Shown here: positions 36,071 through 45,424 of the stretch, one piece after another
Numbering within the stretch: the stretch's first letter is position 1
Layout of the letters: each line of letters begins with the position of its first letter
NCBI GenBank assembly: GCA_947577025.1
Contig: CANPTO010000010.1
Location: 1 to 64,000, forward strand
Length of the DNA: 64,000 nt
Direction of reading: 5' to 3'
Origin: an uncultured Clostridiaceae bacterium
Lineage (GTDB): Bacteria > Bacillota > Clostridia > TANB77 > CAG-508
Made by a program: the position numbers and the translations under genes
Notes under the pieces: model-generated
Seen by the model: the letters and a program-made list of their open reading frames with translations, nothing else
The model's database searches: none
What the model was told of the DNA's origin: nothing

Positions 36071-36737
36071 TTAATCTTCAATTTTAAAAATAGTAGCAGT
36101 AATATTCTTATTATCAGTAGATAAATTAATTTTTACTTTATAATTATTATCATTTCTAAACTTAAAATCCAAAGAGCCATAAGAAACAGCAGCATCCTTA
36201 CCTTTAGGAACATATGCAACATCTTTACCATGTTCACTTCTTTCTACAATAGTAAGAGTAGGAATATTTAAAACAGCATTGTATAAAGTACTACTTACCT
36301 GGCAATTACCACCACCAAGACCTTTTTCAGTCTTGTGATTTACAATAATTTTAGCTTCTTGGTAACCTTTTTCGGCAGATGGTTTTCCTACAATAGAATT
36401 AAAAGAAAAAGTATCACCAGGATTTATAACAGTTCCATTTAAAACGCCACAAGTAATTTGAATATTAGTAAGCCTACCAGCAGAATCATCTAAAATTTTA
36501 GTAGAAAAAGTAGAAATTTGAGTTTCTTTTGGAATCTTTTTAGGTTCTTCATAAGTTCCGATTATTATAAGTATTTATATTATCATTATTTATGTTAGTA
36601 GAAGTTCTTTGACCAGATACTTCATTATTATTACTATTATTAATATTGTTATTATTATTAGATACATAAAAATAAATAATTACACCAATAATAATAACAA
36701 GAAATACAACTATCCATACATAACTTGATTTTTTCAT
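36071..36737 (-). CDS. VanW family protein, one +1 shift at CGG
   Basis: 221 residues when one base is skipped. An N-terminal membrane span (VWIVVFLVIIIGVIIYFYV) leads to an Asn-rich linker. The zero frame stops at 36549 inside the linker. At AAT CGGA (36560-36557) skipping C opens the VanW domain: GRLTNIQITCGVLNGTVINP, GDTFSFNSIVGKPSAEKGY and GLGGGNCQVSSTLYNA, the classic VanW signature. The shift decides whether a bare anchored linker or the whole protein is made. VanW proteins are cell-envelope proteins of unclear role. The ATG at 36737 is preceded by AAAGGAG. Confidence 0.88.
36557..36560 (-). other. +1 shift site CGGA (vanW-like gene)
   Basis: In-frame AAT CGG AAC on the minus strand. 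Skipping C gives Asn-Gly-Thr-Tyr-Glu-Glu and opens the entire VanW domain. Confidence 0.87.
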
Positions 36738-36909
36738 AAACAACTCCTTTCGTATTAATAAGAATGTTATTAAAGTATTGTACCTATTTGTAATATTAAA
36801 AAATTTTTAATATTATTATGTGCAAAAAAAAATTTTGTATGCACAGTGAAAAAGGGAAAAAATAAAAATATAGAAAATTTCCCAATATTGTATTGACAAC
36901 AAAAAACAT

Positions 36910-37116
36910 AATGCTAGAATTGAAAAAGAAATAACACTAAATAAATACGAGAATACAGGCGAATATGGCGTAAGAATGCAAATTACTGAAAATGATAAAA
37001 TAAAAGATGGAGAAATGAAACTAACAATATCAGGTTACGCAGATAAAGCAGGAAATGAGGGAAAAACTTTAAATAATGATGATAGTTTAAATTTCTTACA
37101 TAAAAAAATAAAATAA
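36910..37116 (+). pseudogene. C-terminal remnant of a surface protein
   Basis: An open stretch of 68 codons without a start or ribosome site: Ig-like sequence (EYGVRMQITENDKIKDGEMK, then SGYADKAGNEGKTL) up to TAA at 37114. It resembles the end of bacterial Ig-like repeat proteins such as the one at 57493-61950. It is the only content of the gap between vanW and spoVT apart from AT-rich promoter DNA. Confidence 0.6.
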
Positions 37117-37181
37117 TGCATAAAAATTCCCTCGTTTGTCATAATAAGATTAAATAAAGTTATGATGAAGGAGGGAAAAAA

Positions 37182-37733
37182 GTGAAAGCAACAGGTGTTG
37201 TAAGAAGAATAGATGATTTAGGAAGAATAGTAATTCCAAAAGAAATAAGAAAAACTTTAAGAATAAAAGAAGGGGACCCATTAGAAATATTTACAGACAG
37301 AGAAGGACAAGTAATACTAAAAAAATATTCACCAATAGGAGAACTTTCAGAATTTGCCACAGAATATGCAGAAACACTCGCAAAAACAACAGGACATATA
37401 GCATGCATAACAGACAAAGATACAGTAATAGCAGTATCTGGTGGACCAAAAAAAGAGTATTTAGAACAAAGTATAAGCAAAGATATAGAAAGAATAATGG
37501 ATGACAAAGAAATATATACAAGTAAAGAAAATAATGATATAGCACTACCAATAACAAAAAATGCAGACGCAAAGAAAAATAATTCACAAGTAGTATACCC
37601 AATAATATCAGATGGAGATGCAATAGGAACAGTAATACTACTATCGAAAGACGAAAAAACAAAAATGAGTGAAGTAGAGAAAAAAGTAGTACAATCAGCA
37701 GCAAGCTTTTTAGGGTCACAAATGGAAGTGTAA
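37182..37733 (+). CDS. spoVT: Stage V sporulation protein T
   Basis: 183 residues: the N-terminal AbrB-type swapped-hairpin DNA-binding domain (KATGVVRRIDDLGRIVIPKE, then EGDPLEIFTDREGQVILKKY) and a GAF-like C-terminal domain. SpoVT tunes sigma-G dependent forespore genes. The start codon is GTG, preceded by GGAGGG. The full, normal length is present with no CGG. Confidence 0.95.
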   Translation: MKATGVVRRIDDLGRIVIPKEIRKTLRIKEGDPLEIFTDREGQVILKKYSPIGELSEFATEYAETLAKTTGHIACITDKDTVIAVSGGPKKEYLEQSISKDIERIMDDKEIYTSKENNDIALPITKNADAKKNNSQVVYPIISDGDAIGTVILLSKDEKTKMSEVEKKVVQSAASFLGSQMEV

Positions 37734-37748
37734 AAGAATAATAAAAAA

Positions 37749-37782
37749 CACTAAGCCCACCTTTACAGGTGGGCTTAAGTGT
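37749..37782 (+). terminator. Terminator after spoVT
   Basis: CACTTAAGCCCACC-like arms: CACTAAGCCCACC and GGTGGGCTTAAGTG around TTTACA. There is no long T tract, but the stem is strong. Confidence 0.75.
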
Positions 37783-38031
37783 GCTAAAAGTTACAGTTTC
37801 TAAAGGTCAAAAAACCTATCTACAATTATATTATAACAATTCTACACAATTATGTCGATAGCTTTACACTTAGATTCAGGGTCATTTTTCCAATAAAAAT
37901 AAATATATTAAATGTTACAATAAAATTACAACAATATTACATTTACATTATAAAAATAAAAAACTATTGAAAAAGATGGTAAATATGTATAAAATTATTA
38001 TAATTAAAGCAATAAATTAGGAGGAAACGAA

Positions 38032-38280
38032 ATGGTAGAATATAAGGTAAATACAGCAGAGCCAATGAATGGTGGAAGTAAATTAGAAAATCCACAAATA
38101 CTACCTACAAAAGTAAGTAAATGGACAAAAGTAAAAAAATTTTTATTTCAAGAAGTAAAAGTTGAACTAACACCATATCAACAAAAAGTGTTTAAAGAAG
38201 TACACGACTTTTGGCATCAAGATATAACTTGGCAAAAAGTAAAAGATTTTTGGTTACAAGATATTGAAATAACACTATAA
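38032..38280 (+). CDS. Small protein with repeated FW/QDI motifs
   Basis: 82 residues. The C-terminal half has three related units: KKFLFQEVKV, HDFWHQDITW and KDFWLQDIEI, each an aromatic pair followed by Q-(D/E)-(I/V). The N-terminus is polar. AGGAGG precedes the ATG, and upstream TTGAAA and TATAAT elements (37975-38005) form a likely promoter. I have the impression that similar short proteins occur in other Clostridia, but no function is known to me. Confidence 0.65.
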   Translation: MVEYKVNTAEPMNGGSKLENPQILPTKVSKWTKVKKFLFQEVKVELTPYQQKVFKEVHDFWHQDITWQKVKDFWLQDIEITL

Positions 38281-38366
38281 AGGAAAGATTTTGGAGCGTT
38301 GAGGGAAAGATTTGGGACGCGTCAAAATCTTTCCTTTTCCAACGTTCAAAAATCTTTCCTTTTCAA
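38281..38366. repeat. Repeat family R2, terminator-like copy
   Basis: GGAAAGATTTTGGAGCGTTG ... GGGACGCGTC ... CAACGTTCAAAAATCTTTCC: nested palindromes directly after the stop codon. It probably terminates the small gene upstream. Confidence 0.75.
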
Positions 38367-38652
38367 AGAGTTTTTTAAAGCCTATTTTTTGTAATACAAA
38401 AAAATAGAAATAATATGATAATATAAATGATACAATTATAATATAAAAAGTAGAAAGCTAAAAAATTTACGGAATAAGTAGTTACAAAAGCTAATATACA
38501 TAAAAAGTTACATTGAGAGAAACGCACTGTCGAAAAATGTCGCGGAACAACAATATTCAAAGGAAAAAATAAAAAATTATGTAAAAATATTTACATTTTT
38601 GGTAAATAGTGCTACAATAAAAGAAGTGAAATAATTGAAAGAGGGGGAAACA

Positions 38653-39666
38653 ATGAAAAAATCAATTAAAATAACATTAATGTTAATTTTATTAATTGCC
38701 ATAATGGTAATACCAACTTTTATATCAGCAAACACTGAAAGTAAAATATTAAAAAAATCAGATAAATATCTAATTTATAACGAAAATGCAATGAATGAAG
38801 AATTCACATTTGCATTTGGAGAAAAAGAAAATCAAGAAGATTTAATATATTTTCCATCTGCAAAAGATTCAAGTGAAGAAGGAGCAAAAAATGTAGCATA
38901 TATAGATGAAACAAACAAAAGCTACCTAAACGAAAATTCAGAAGCATTTTTATTTATTAGAGACAAAGAAGGAAAATACATAATAAAAGCAGAAAAGATA
39001 AATTTAAAAAATGCAATAGATAATGAAGTAGTAGAAACAACAACTAAAAGGATAAAAGTAGATACAAGTAAAACAAATACAACTACTCAAACAATAAATG
39101 GAGTAAAAAATGAAGTAACAACAGGAAAAATTGTTATAACAGATACAAACTCAGAAAAATACTATTATATGATACAAGTACTTAACCAAGAAAAGCAAAA
39201 TGACTATACAGAATTAATGAAATTAGCAAAGCAAATAAATGAAATAGCAAATAAAGAAGTAGAAGAACCAAACAAAATGGAAAAATTAGAAATAATGGAA
39301 AAATTCTACACAATATATAAGAAATTAGAGCCAAAAGCAAATGACACAGCATGGTTAGCAGTAGAAAATAAAGAAATAATGCAACCAAAATTTGATACAG
39401 CAGAAGATGAAGCAAAATATAACAACCAACAATATATAGTATTCATAAAAAATGAAGATGGAAGCATAATAGATGCCCAATTTATGACATGTGAAGCTAA
39501 ATATACACAAATAAAAGAAAAAGAAACAATAACAATAAAAGAAACATCAAAGTTACCAGTAACATTTGATAATTTAACAACAATAATAATAATATTTGCA
39601 GTAATTATAGTAGCTATAATAATAGTATTAGTAATAAGAAAAAAAGCAAATAGAAAGCAAGATTAA
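38653..39666 (+). CDS. Membrane-anchored surface protein
   Basis: 337 residues: a signal peptide ending ...TFISA, an extracellular region of Lys/Glu-rich strands and helices, and a C-terminal transmembrane helix (NLTTIIIIFAVIIVAIIIVLVI) with a basic tail, but no LPxTG. No family was recognised. ATG 38653 is chosen because GAGGGGG is just upstream; an upstream TTG overlaps that site. It lies before a sortase and the giant repeat protein and may belong to the same surface structure. Confidence 0.68.
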   Translation: MKKSIKITLMLILLIAIMVIPTFISANTESKILKKSDKYLIYNENAMNEEFTFAFGEKENQEDLIYFPSAKDSSEEGAKNVAYIDETNKSYLNENSEAFLFIRDKEGKYIIKAEKINLKNAIDNEVVETTTKRIKVDTSKTNTTTQTINGVKNEVTTGKIVITDTNSEKYYYMIQVLNQEKQNDYTELMKLAKQINEIANKEVEEPNKMEKLEIMEKFYTIYKKLEPKANDTAWLAVENKEIMQPKFDTAEDEAKYNNQQYIVFIKNEDGSIIDAQFMTCEAKYTQIKEKETITIKETSKLPVTFDNLTTIIIIFAVIIVAIIIVLVIRKKANRKQD

Positions 39667-39766
39667 AATTTTCTAATTGGCAAAGCCACATAAGAAAATC
39701 CAAATCTTCCATAACTATCTTCTAAGTAAATTCACCACTATAGTGGAGGACTTTCCAAGAATATAG
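39665..39766. repeat. Dispersed repeat family R1, copy 6
   Basis: AAAATTTTCTAATTGGC, GCCACATAAGAAAATCC, then TTCTAAGTAAATTCACC and GGACTTTCCAAGAATA. It is the most diverged copy, overlapping the stop codon of the gene upstream. Confidence 0.7.
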
Positions 39767-39784
39767 AAAAGAGGAAAATAAATA

Positions 39785-40378
39785 ATGAAAAAAATCTGTG
39801 ATATAATTTTAATTCTACTAATTATAGGAGCAATCATATTTGGAGTAATAATAGGAAGCGAATATTTAAGAAGAGAAAAAAATGAAGATAAACTATCAGC
39901 AGTAGTGGCACAAATAGAGAGTATAAACACAGATACAAGTAAAATAAGTAAAGAAAATAAACAAGAACTTATAAAAGTAGATGGATATGATGTAGAAGGA
40001 ATAATTGAAATACCAAAAATAAACATTAAATATCCAATAGTGAGTACAACAAGTGATGAGGCCATGAAAGTGGCCATCACAAAATTTTGGGGCACAAATA
40101 TAAATGATATAGGAAACTACACTATGGCAGGTCATAACTACAAAAATGGTACAATGTTTGGAAAAACAAAGTATCTACAAATAGGGGACAAAATAAAAAT
40201 GACAGATCTAAACCTAAACACAGTAGAATACGAAATATTCAAAATCTATACAATAGACCCAGATGATGTTAAATGTATAGAAAGTGTAGATCCAAATACA
40301 AGAGAAATAACACTAATAACATGTACAAATGGACACAAAAACAGGCTAATAACAAAAGCTAGAGAAATAATAAAATAA
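39785..40378 (+). CDS. Sortase
   Basis: A 197-residue sortase with an N-terminal membrane anchor (ILILLIIGAIIFGVIIG). Catalytic residues are visible: His in TMAGHNY, Cys in ITLITCTNG and Arg in HKNRLITKA. Sortases cleave sorting signals and attach proteins to wall peptides or to each other. The two neighbouring surface proteins lack an LPxTG motif, whereas the cohesin protein at 61999 has LPQTG. It is 22 bases upstream of the giant repeat protein. Confidence 0.92.
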   Translation: MKKICDIILILLIIGAIIFGVIIGSEYLRREKNEDKLSAVVAQIESINTDTSKISKENKQELIKVDGYDVEGIIEIPKINIKYPIVSTTSDEAMKVAITKFWGTNINDIGNYTMAGHNYKNGTMFGKTKYLQIGDKIKMTDLNLNTVEYEIFKIYTIDPDDVKCIESVDPNTREITLITCTNGHKNRLITKAREIIK

Positions 40379-40400
40379 TTTATTAATTGGAGGGGAAAAA

Positions 40401-43400
40401 ATGAAACAAAGACTTAATTATAAGAGTAGAAAAACTATTATAATTGTAGCAATTATCATAGCGCTACTTGCTATAGCATCAACAGGTATATATATGTTCA
40501 CAAAAGGTAATGATGAAGCAAAAGCGTTCACCGAAGGAAACACTACAATAGGAGGCCAAGAGGCAAATGAGGGAACACCAGGAAACACTAATAATCCTAC
40601 AACTGGGGATAACCCAGAAGAACAACAACCAGTAGAGCCAAATATAGAACCAGAACAAGGTTCACAAAATAATAATAATAATGGAGAGACACAAACAAAT
40701 CCAGCAAACAATAATTTACCAGGAAATACAACAAATACTAATACAAGACCAAATCAAAATGGAACAACTACAACAACTACAGGAAATGTTCCAAACCAAG
40801 AATATGTAACAGAAAGACAAGAAGAAGTAGAAAAAGTATCACAAGAGAACTTCCTAGTAGGATGGGCACCAATAAGTCTAGCTGCAATGACACAAAATAT
40901 TGGTTTAAATAAAGTAGATGAAGAACCAGCATATACAGTAAGCAAAGTAGCAACTCTAATAAATGGAGAAGAAATACAAAAAGATGAAAATGGAGAAATC
41001 AAAACAAAAGTAAAAACAGGGGACACAGTTACATATAAAATAACAGTAACAAACAGAGGAAATGTAACATTACAAAATATACAAGTAATAGATGAATTAG
41101 CAAACTATGAAAAAACAATAGCAGTTTTAGCAATAGGAGATAGCGAAGAACTAGATGTAGTATATACAGTAAAACAAGAAGATATAACGAAAACAGATTC
41201 AATAATAAACACAGTAAAAGTAATAGTACCAGAAATAACAGACCCAGAAAATCCAGTAAAAGACGAAGAAGAAATACCAGCAAATCCATATATAACAGTA
41301 AGTGGAGAAAAAACATGGGTAGCACCAGAAGGAACAAAATATCCTACGATAACAATTAATTTACTAAGAGATGGTGAAAAAATAGACTCAAAAGAATTAG
41401 TAAATGGAGAAACAACATATGCATTTGAAAATTTATATAAATATGATGAAACAGATGCACATGAATATCTATATGAAGTAACAGAAAATGATGTAGAAGG
41501 ATATACAAAATCACAAGAAGAATATAATTTTACAAATACAATAAGAACAGACTTAAGTTATACAGTAAATTACCTAGAAAAAGGAACAAATACAGTTTTA
41601 AATACGGCAAAAACAGTAGATAATCAAACATTTGGAGCAGAAGTAACAGAAAAGGCAATAGAAATAGAAGGATACAACAAAGTAGCTCCAACAGAAGAAA
41701 CAATAAAAATAAAAATAGAAGGAAATGTAATAAACTTCTATTACACAAAACGTGCAGATTTAAGCTACACAGTAAATTACTTAGAAAAAGATACAAATAA
41801 AGTATTATCAACAGCAAAAATAGTAGGAAATCAAACATTTGGAGCAGAAGTAAAAGAAGAAGCAATAGAAATAGAAGGATACAATAAAGTAGCTCCAACA
41901 GAAGAAACAATAACAATAAAAGTAGAAGGAAACGTAATAGACTTCTATTACACAAAACGTGCAGACCTAAGCTACACAGTAAACTACTTAGAAAAAGATA
42001 CAGATAAAGTATTAGCAGAAGCAAAAACAGTAAATGGAAAAACATATAAAGAAGAAGTAACAGAAACAGCAAAAGAAATTACAGGATACACAGTAGATGC
42101 TGAAACTAAAAACATAACAATAGAAGTAGAAAATAATGTAATAAACTTCTACTACACAAAACGTGCAGACCTAAGCTACACAGTAAACTACTTAGAAAAA
42201 GATACAGATAAAGTATTAGCAGAAGCAAAAACAGTAAATGGAAAAACATATAAAGAAGAAGTAACAGAAACAGCAAAAGAAATTACAGGATACACAGTAG
42301 ATGCTGAAACTAAAAACATAACAATAGAAGTAGAAAACAATGTAATAAACTTCTACTACACAAAACGTGCAGATTTAAGCTATACAGTAAACTATTTAGA
42401 AAAAGATACAAATAAAGTATTATCAACAGCAAAAACAGTAGGAAATCAAATATTTGGAACAGAAGTAAAAGAAGAAGCAATAGAAATAGAAGGATACAAT
42501 AAAGTAGCTCCAACAGAAGAAACAATAACAATAAAAGTAGAAGGAAATGTAATAAACTTCTATTACACAAAACGTGCTGACTTAAGCTACACAGTAAACT
42601 ACTTAGAAAAAGATACAAATAAAGTATTATCAACAGCAAAAACAGTAGGAAATCAAATATTTGGAACAGAAGTAAAAGAAGAAGCAATAGAAATAGAAGG
42701 ATACAATAAAGTAGCTCCAACAGAAGAAACAATAACAATAAAAGTAGAAGGAAATGTAATAAACTTCTATTACACAAAACGTGCTGACTTAAGCTACACA
42801 GTAAACTACTTAGAAAAAGATACAAATAAAGTATTATCAACAGCAAAAACAGTAGGAAATCAAATATTTGGAACAGAAGTAAAAGAAGAAGCAATAGAAA
42901 TAGAAGGATACAATAAAGTAGCTCCAACAGAAGAAACAATAACAATAAAAGTAGAAGGAAATGTAATAAACTTCTATTACACAAAACGTGCTGACTTAAG
43001 CTACACAGTAAACTACTTAGAAAAAGATACAAATAAAGTATTATCAACAGCAAAAACAGTAAATAATCAAACATTTGGAGCAGAAGTAACAGAAAAAGCA
43101 ATAGAAATAGAAGGATACAACAAAGTAGCTCCAACAGAAGAAACAATAACACTAAAAGTAGAAGGAAACGTAATAAACTTCTATTACACAAAACGTGCTG
43201 ACTTAAGCTACACAGTAAACTACTTAGAAAAAGATACAAATAAAGTATTATCAACAGCAAAAACAGTAAATAATCAAACATTTGGCACAGAAGTAACAGA
43301 AAAAGCAATAGAAGTTACAGGATATACAGTAGATGCCGAAACTAAAAATATAACAATAGAAGTACAAAACAATGTAATAAACTTCTACTATCAAAAAGCT

Positions 43401-45359
43401 AAATTTAATTACACAGTAAAATACTACTATGAAGGAATATTAGATGATACAAAAACAGAAAGCATATTAGCAACATATGAAGATAAAATAACAACATATG
43501 AAGATAAATGTATAACAGGCTATATACTTAAAGAAACAAAGAATTTACCATTAACAGTAAGTGAAATAGCAGAAAATAATATAATAGAAGTATACTATGT
43601 AAAAGATAGCTTTGAATATAAAGTAGAATATTACTATGATGGTAAAATTGATAATAGCAAAACTGTACAAAGTACAGCAAAATATGGTGATAAAATAGAA
43701 AGTTATACAGATAAAAATATAACAGGCTATAAACTAGAAAGAACAGAAAAATTACCATTAACAATAAGTCCAGTAGTAGAAGAAAATGTAATAAAAATAT
43801 TCTATGAAAAAGCTAACTATGAATATACAATACAATATTATTATGATGGAACTATTGATGAAAGCAAAACAGAAAAATTAAGTGCTAAATATCAATCAGT
43901 TATAGAAAATATAGATACCGATAAAAATAAAACAGAAGGATATGTACTAGAAAAAGTAGAAGGAACACCATTAACAATAACAGCGATAGTATCTAAAAAT
44001 GTGATAAAAGTATATTATTCAAAACCAAATATTACAATAACAAAATCAGCAGTAAGTAAAGCTAATGCAGGTTCAGAAATAACATATACAATAACATTAA
44101 CAAATAAAGGAAAAGTAGAAGGTCAAACAACAGTTACAGATACATTGCCAGAAAGTCTAACATATATTTCAGCAGATAATGGAGCAACACAAGAAAACAA
44201 AGTAATAACATGGGCAAATGTAACAGTACCAGCAAATAGCACAAAAGTTTTAACAGTAAAAGCAAAAGTAAACGAAAACACAATAGGAAGTACAATTACA
44301 AATAATGTAACAACAAGCCAAGACAAAACAGATAGTGCAATAACTACAGTTAATGAGTTAACAATAAAAACACAAGAAATAACACAAGGAGAAACAGGAA
44401 AAGACTCAGTAAATGTTGTTTTAGTAATGGATTTATCTTATAGTATGTATGGAGAAAGACTTACAGCAGCAAAAACGGCAGCACAAAACTTCATAAGAAA
44501 TATATATGTAGACGGTAAAACAGGAAAACCTACAAATTCAAAAGCAACAGTAACAGTTATAACATTTAATACAAAAGACCCAGTTACAACAGGATGGGTA
44601 AACAAAAAAGAAATTCCATATACAGGAACAAAAATACTAGGAACAACAGTAGATAAAAATAATTATTCAACTTTAGTAAATGAAATAGGAGCAATTACAT
44701 TACCAAGCCAAAATACAAGTTCTGGTTTAGGTACTAATGTGTATGAAGCATTGAATACAACTAAGAACACAATATATGGAACAAATGGACTTAATACACA
44801 ATATCCAAATAACAAAAATGTGGTAATATTCTTAGGCGATGGAGAACCTACAACATCTTATTCAGGTAACGAATATTCAAAAAGAAATGAAAATTATCCA
44901 ACTATAGAAGCAAAAGCAAAAGAAATAAAAGATAATAAAGCTGATATATATTCAATTGGATTTGGAGAAGATGCTACAAAAACAGATTCAAAAGCATATA
45001 AATTATTAAAGAAAATATCTTCTAATAATGTAGTTTATACAGCAAATGACGCAACTGAATTATCAAAAGTATTTACGAACTTACAAGAAGCAATAAAACC
45101 TGATGAAAATACATCAACAAAAGGTAAAAATATAGTAACATTAAGTAAAGAACTAGTAGTAGATGCTAATAGCCCTATAATAGTAAAAATAGGAGAAAAA
45201 GAAGTATTTAAATGTACAGATAAAGCTAAATTATCAGAATACTGCTTAAGCTATGAAAACAAAACATTAACATGGGATGTAAATGCATGGAACTCAAAAA
45301 CAGATGTAACAAAAGTAACATCAGGAGAAGTAATGTTATCATACTACGTTGAAAGATAA
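40401..45359 (+). CDS. Giant surface protein with MucBP-type repeats and a VWA domain
   Basis: 1652 residues. An N-terminal membrane anchor (IIIVAIIIALLAIASTGIYM) is followed by a Pro/Asn/Gly/Thr-rich stalk, a DUF11-like region (about 170-290), a CnaB-like domain (about 295-375), nine MucBP-like repeats of 68-69 residues (about 383-1000), three diverged repeats of about 70 residues with YYYDG, another DUF11-like domain, and a VWA domain with MIDAS sequence DLSYSMYG. MucBP-type repeats and VWA point to adhesion. There is no C-terminal sorting signal, so the N-terminal helix must anchor it, which is unusual beside a sortase. GGAGGGG sets the start. Confidence 0.9.
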   Translation: MKQRLNYKSRKTIIIVAIIIALLAIASTGIYMFTKGNDEAKAFTEGNTTIGGQEANEGTPGNTNNPTTGDNPEEQQPVEPNIEPEQGSQNNNNNGETQTNPANNNLPGNTTNTNTRPNQNGTTTTTTGNVPNQEYVTERQEEVEKVSQENFLVGWAPISLAAMTQNIGLNKVDEEPAYTVSKVATLINGEEIQKDENGEIKTKVKTGDTVTYKITVTNRGNVTLQNIQVIDELANYEKTIAVLAIGDSEELDVVYTVKQEDITKTDSIINTVKVIVPEITDPENPVKDEEEIPANPYITVSGEKTWVAPEGTKYPTITINLLRDGEKIDSKELVNGETTYAFENLYKYDETDAHEYLYEVTENDVEGYTKSQEEYNFTNTIRTDLSYTVNYLEKGTNTVLNTAKTVDNQTFGAEVTEKAIEIEGYNKVAPTEETIKIKIEGNVINFYYTKRADLSYTVNYLEKDTNKVLSTAKIVGNQTFGAEVKEEAIEIEGYNKVAPTEETITIKVEGNVIDFYYTKRADLSYTVNYLEKDTDKVLAEAKTVNGKTYKEEVTETAKEITGYTVDAETKNITIEVENNVINFYYTKRADLSYTVNYLEKDTDKVLAEAKTVNGKTYKEEVTETAKEITGYTVDAETKNITIEVENNVINFYYTKRADLSYTVNYLEKDTNKVLSTAKTVGNQIFGTEVKEEAIEIEGYNKVAPTEETITIKVEGNVINFYYTKRADLSYTVNYLEKDTNKVLSTAKTVGNQIFGTEVKEEAIEIEGYNKVAPTEETITIKVEGNVINFYYTKRADLSYTVNYLEKDTNKVLSTAKTVGNQIFGTEVKEEAIEIEGYNKVAPTEETITIKVEGNVINFYYTKRADLSYTVNYLEKDTNKVLSTAKTVNNQTFGAEVTEKAIEIEGYNKVAPTEETITLKVEGNVINFYYTKRADLSYTVNYLEKDTNKVLSTAKTVNNQTFGTEVTEKAIEVTGYTVDAETKNITIEVQNNVINFYYQKAKFNYTVKYYYEGILDDTKTESILATYEDKITTYEDKCITGYILKETKNLPLTVSEIAENNIIEVYYVKDSFEYKVEYYYDGKIDNSKTVQSTAKYGDKIESYTDKNITGYKLERTEKLPLTISPVVEENVIKIFYEKANYEYTIQYYYDGTIDESKTEKLSAKYQSVIENIDTDKNKTEGYVLEKVEGTPLTITAIVSKNVIKVYYSKPNITITKSAVSKANAGSEITYTITLTNKGKVEGQTTVTDTLPESLTYISADNGATQENKVITWANVTVPANSTKVLTVKAKVNENTIGSTITNNVTTSQDKTDSAITTVNELTIKTQEITQGETGKDSVNVVLVMDLSYSMYGERLTAAKTAAQNFIRNIYVDGKTGKPTNSKATVTVITFNTKDPVTTGWVNKKEIPYTGTKILGTTVDKNNYSTLVNEIGAITLPSQNTSSGLGTNVYEALNTTKNTIYGTNGLNTQYPNNKNVVIFLGDGEPTTSYSGNEYSKRNENYPTIEAKAKEIKDNKADIYSIGFGEDATKTDSKAYKLLKKISSNNVVYTANDATELSKVFTNLQEAIKPDENTSTKGKNIVTLSKELVVDANSPIIVKIGEKEVFKCTDKAKLSEYCLSYENKTLTWDVNAWNSKTDVTKVTSGEVMLSYYVER
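41547..43400 (+). repeat. Nine tandem MucBP-like repeats, nearly identical at DNA level
   Basis: In-gene repeats of 207 bases (type A, 69 residues) or 204 bases (type B, 68 residues), each opening with DLSYTVNYLEK and closing with NFYYTKR. Order: A A B B A A A A, then an A/B hybrid. Copies 3-4 are almost identical to each other, as are copies 5-7, which implies recent duplication or gene conversion. Confidence 0.92.
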
Positions 45360-45369
45360 TACAATAAAA

Positions 45370-45403
45370 AAGAAAACAGGTACTTTGTAACCTGTTTTCT
45401 TTA
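45370..45403 (+). terminator. Terminator after the giant surface protein gene
   Basis: AAAGAAAACAGGT pairs with ACCTGTTTTCTTT around a short loop, with A-rich and T-rich flanks. Confidence 0.88.
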
Positions 45404-45424
45404 ATAAAAATAGGGGAGAAAAAA

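Noticed and set aside
15053-36560. Plain sequencing or assembly error as the explanation of all CGG breaks
   Set aside because: Errors should not always add C immediately before a Gly GGN codon in the correct phase in eight of eight cases. Not fully excluded, because reads are not available.
15053-36560. Reassignment of CGG to another amino acid, as reported for some bacteria
   Set aside because: A changed meaning would keep the frame. Here every affected gene needs a +1 shift, so simple reassignment does not explain the data.
42310-43308. Long Leu-rich open frame on the minus strand opposite the MucBP repeats
   Set aside because: It mirrors the coding repeats of the giant adhesin, has no ribosome site and has the Leu/Phe composition typical of the antisense of an A-rich gene.
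41547-43400. Evenly spaced direct repeats as a CRISPR array
   Set aside because: The units are 204-207 bases, in frame, and encode MucBP-like domains; there are no short repeats with unique spacers and no cas genes.
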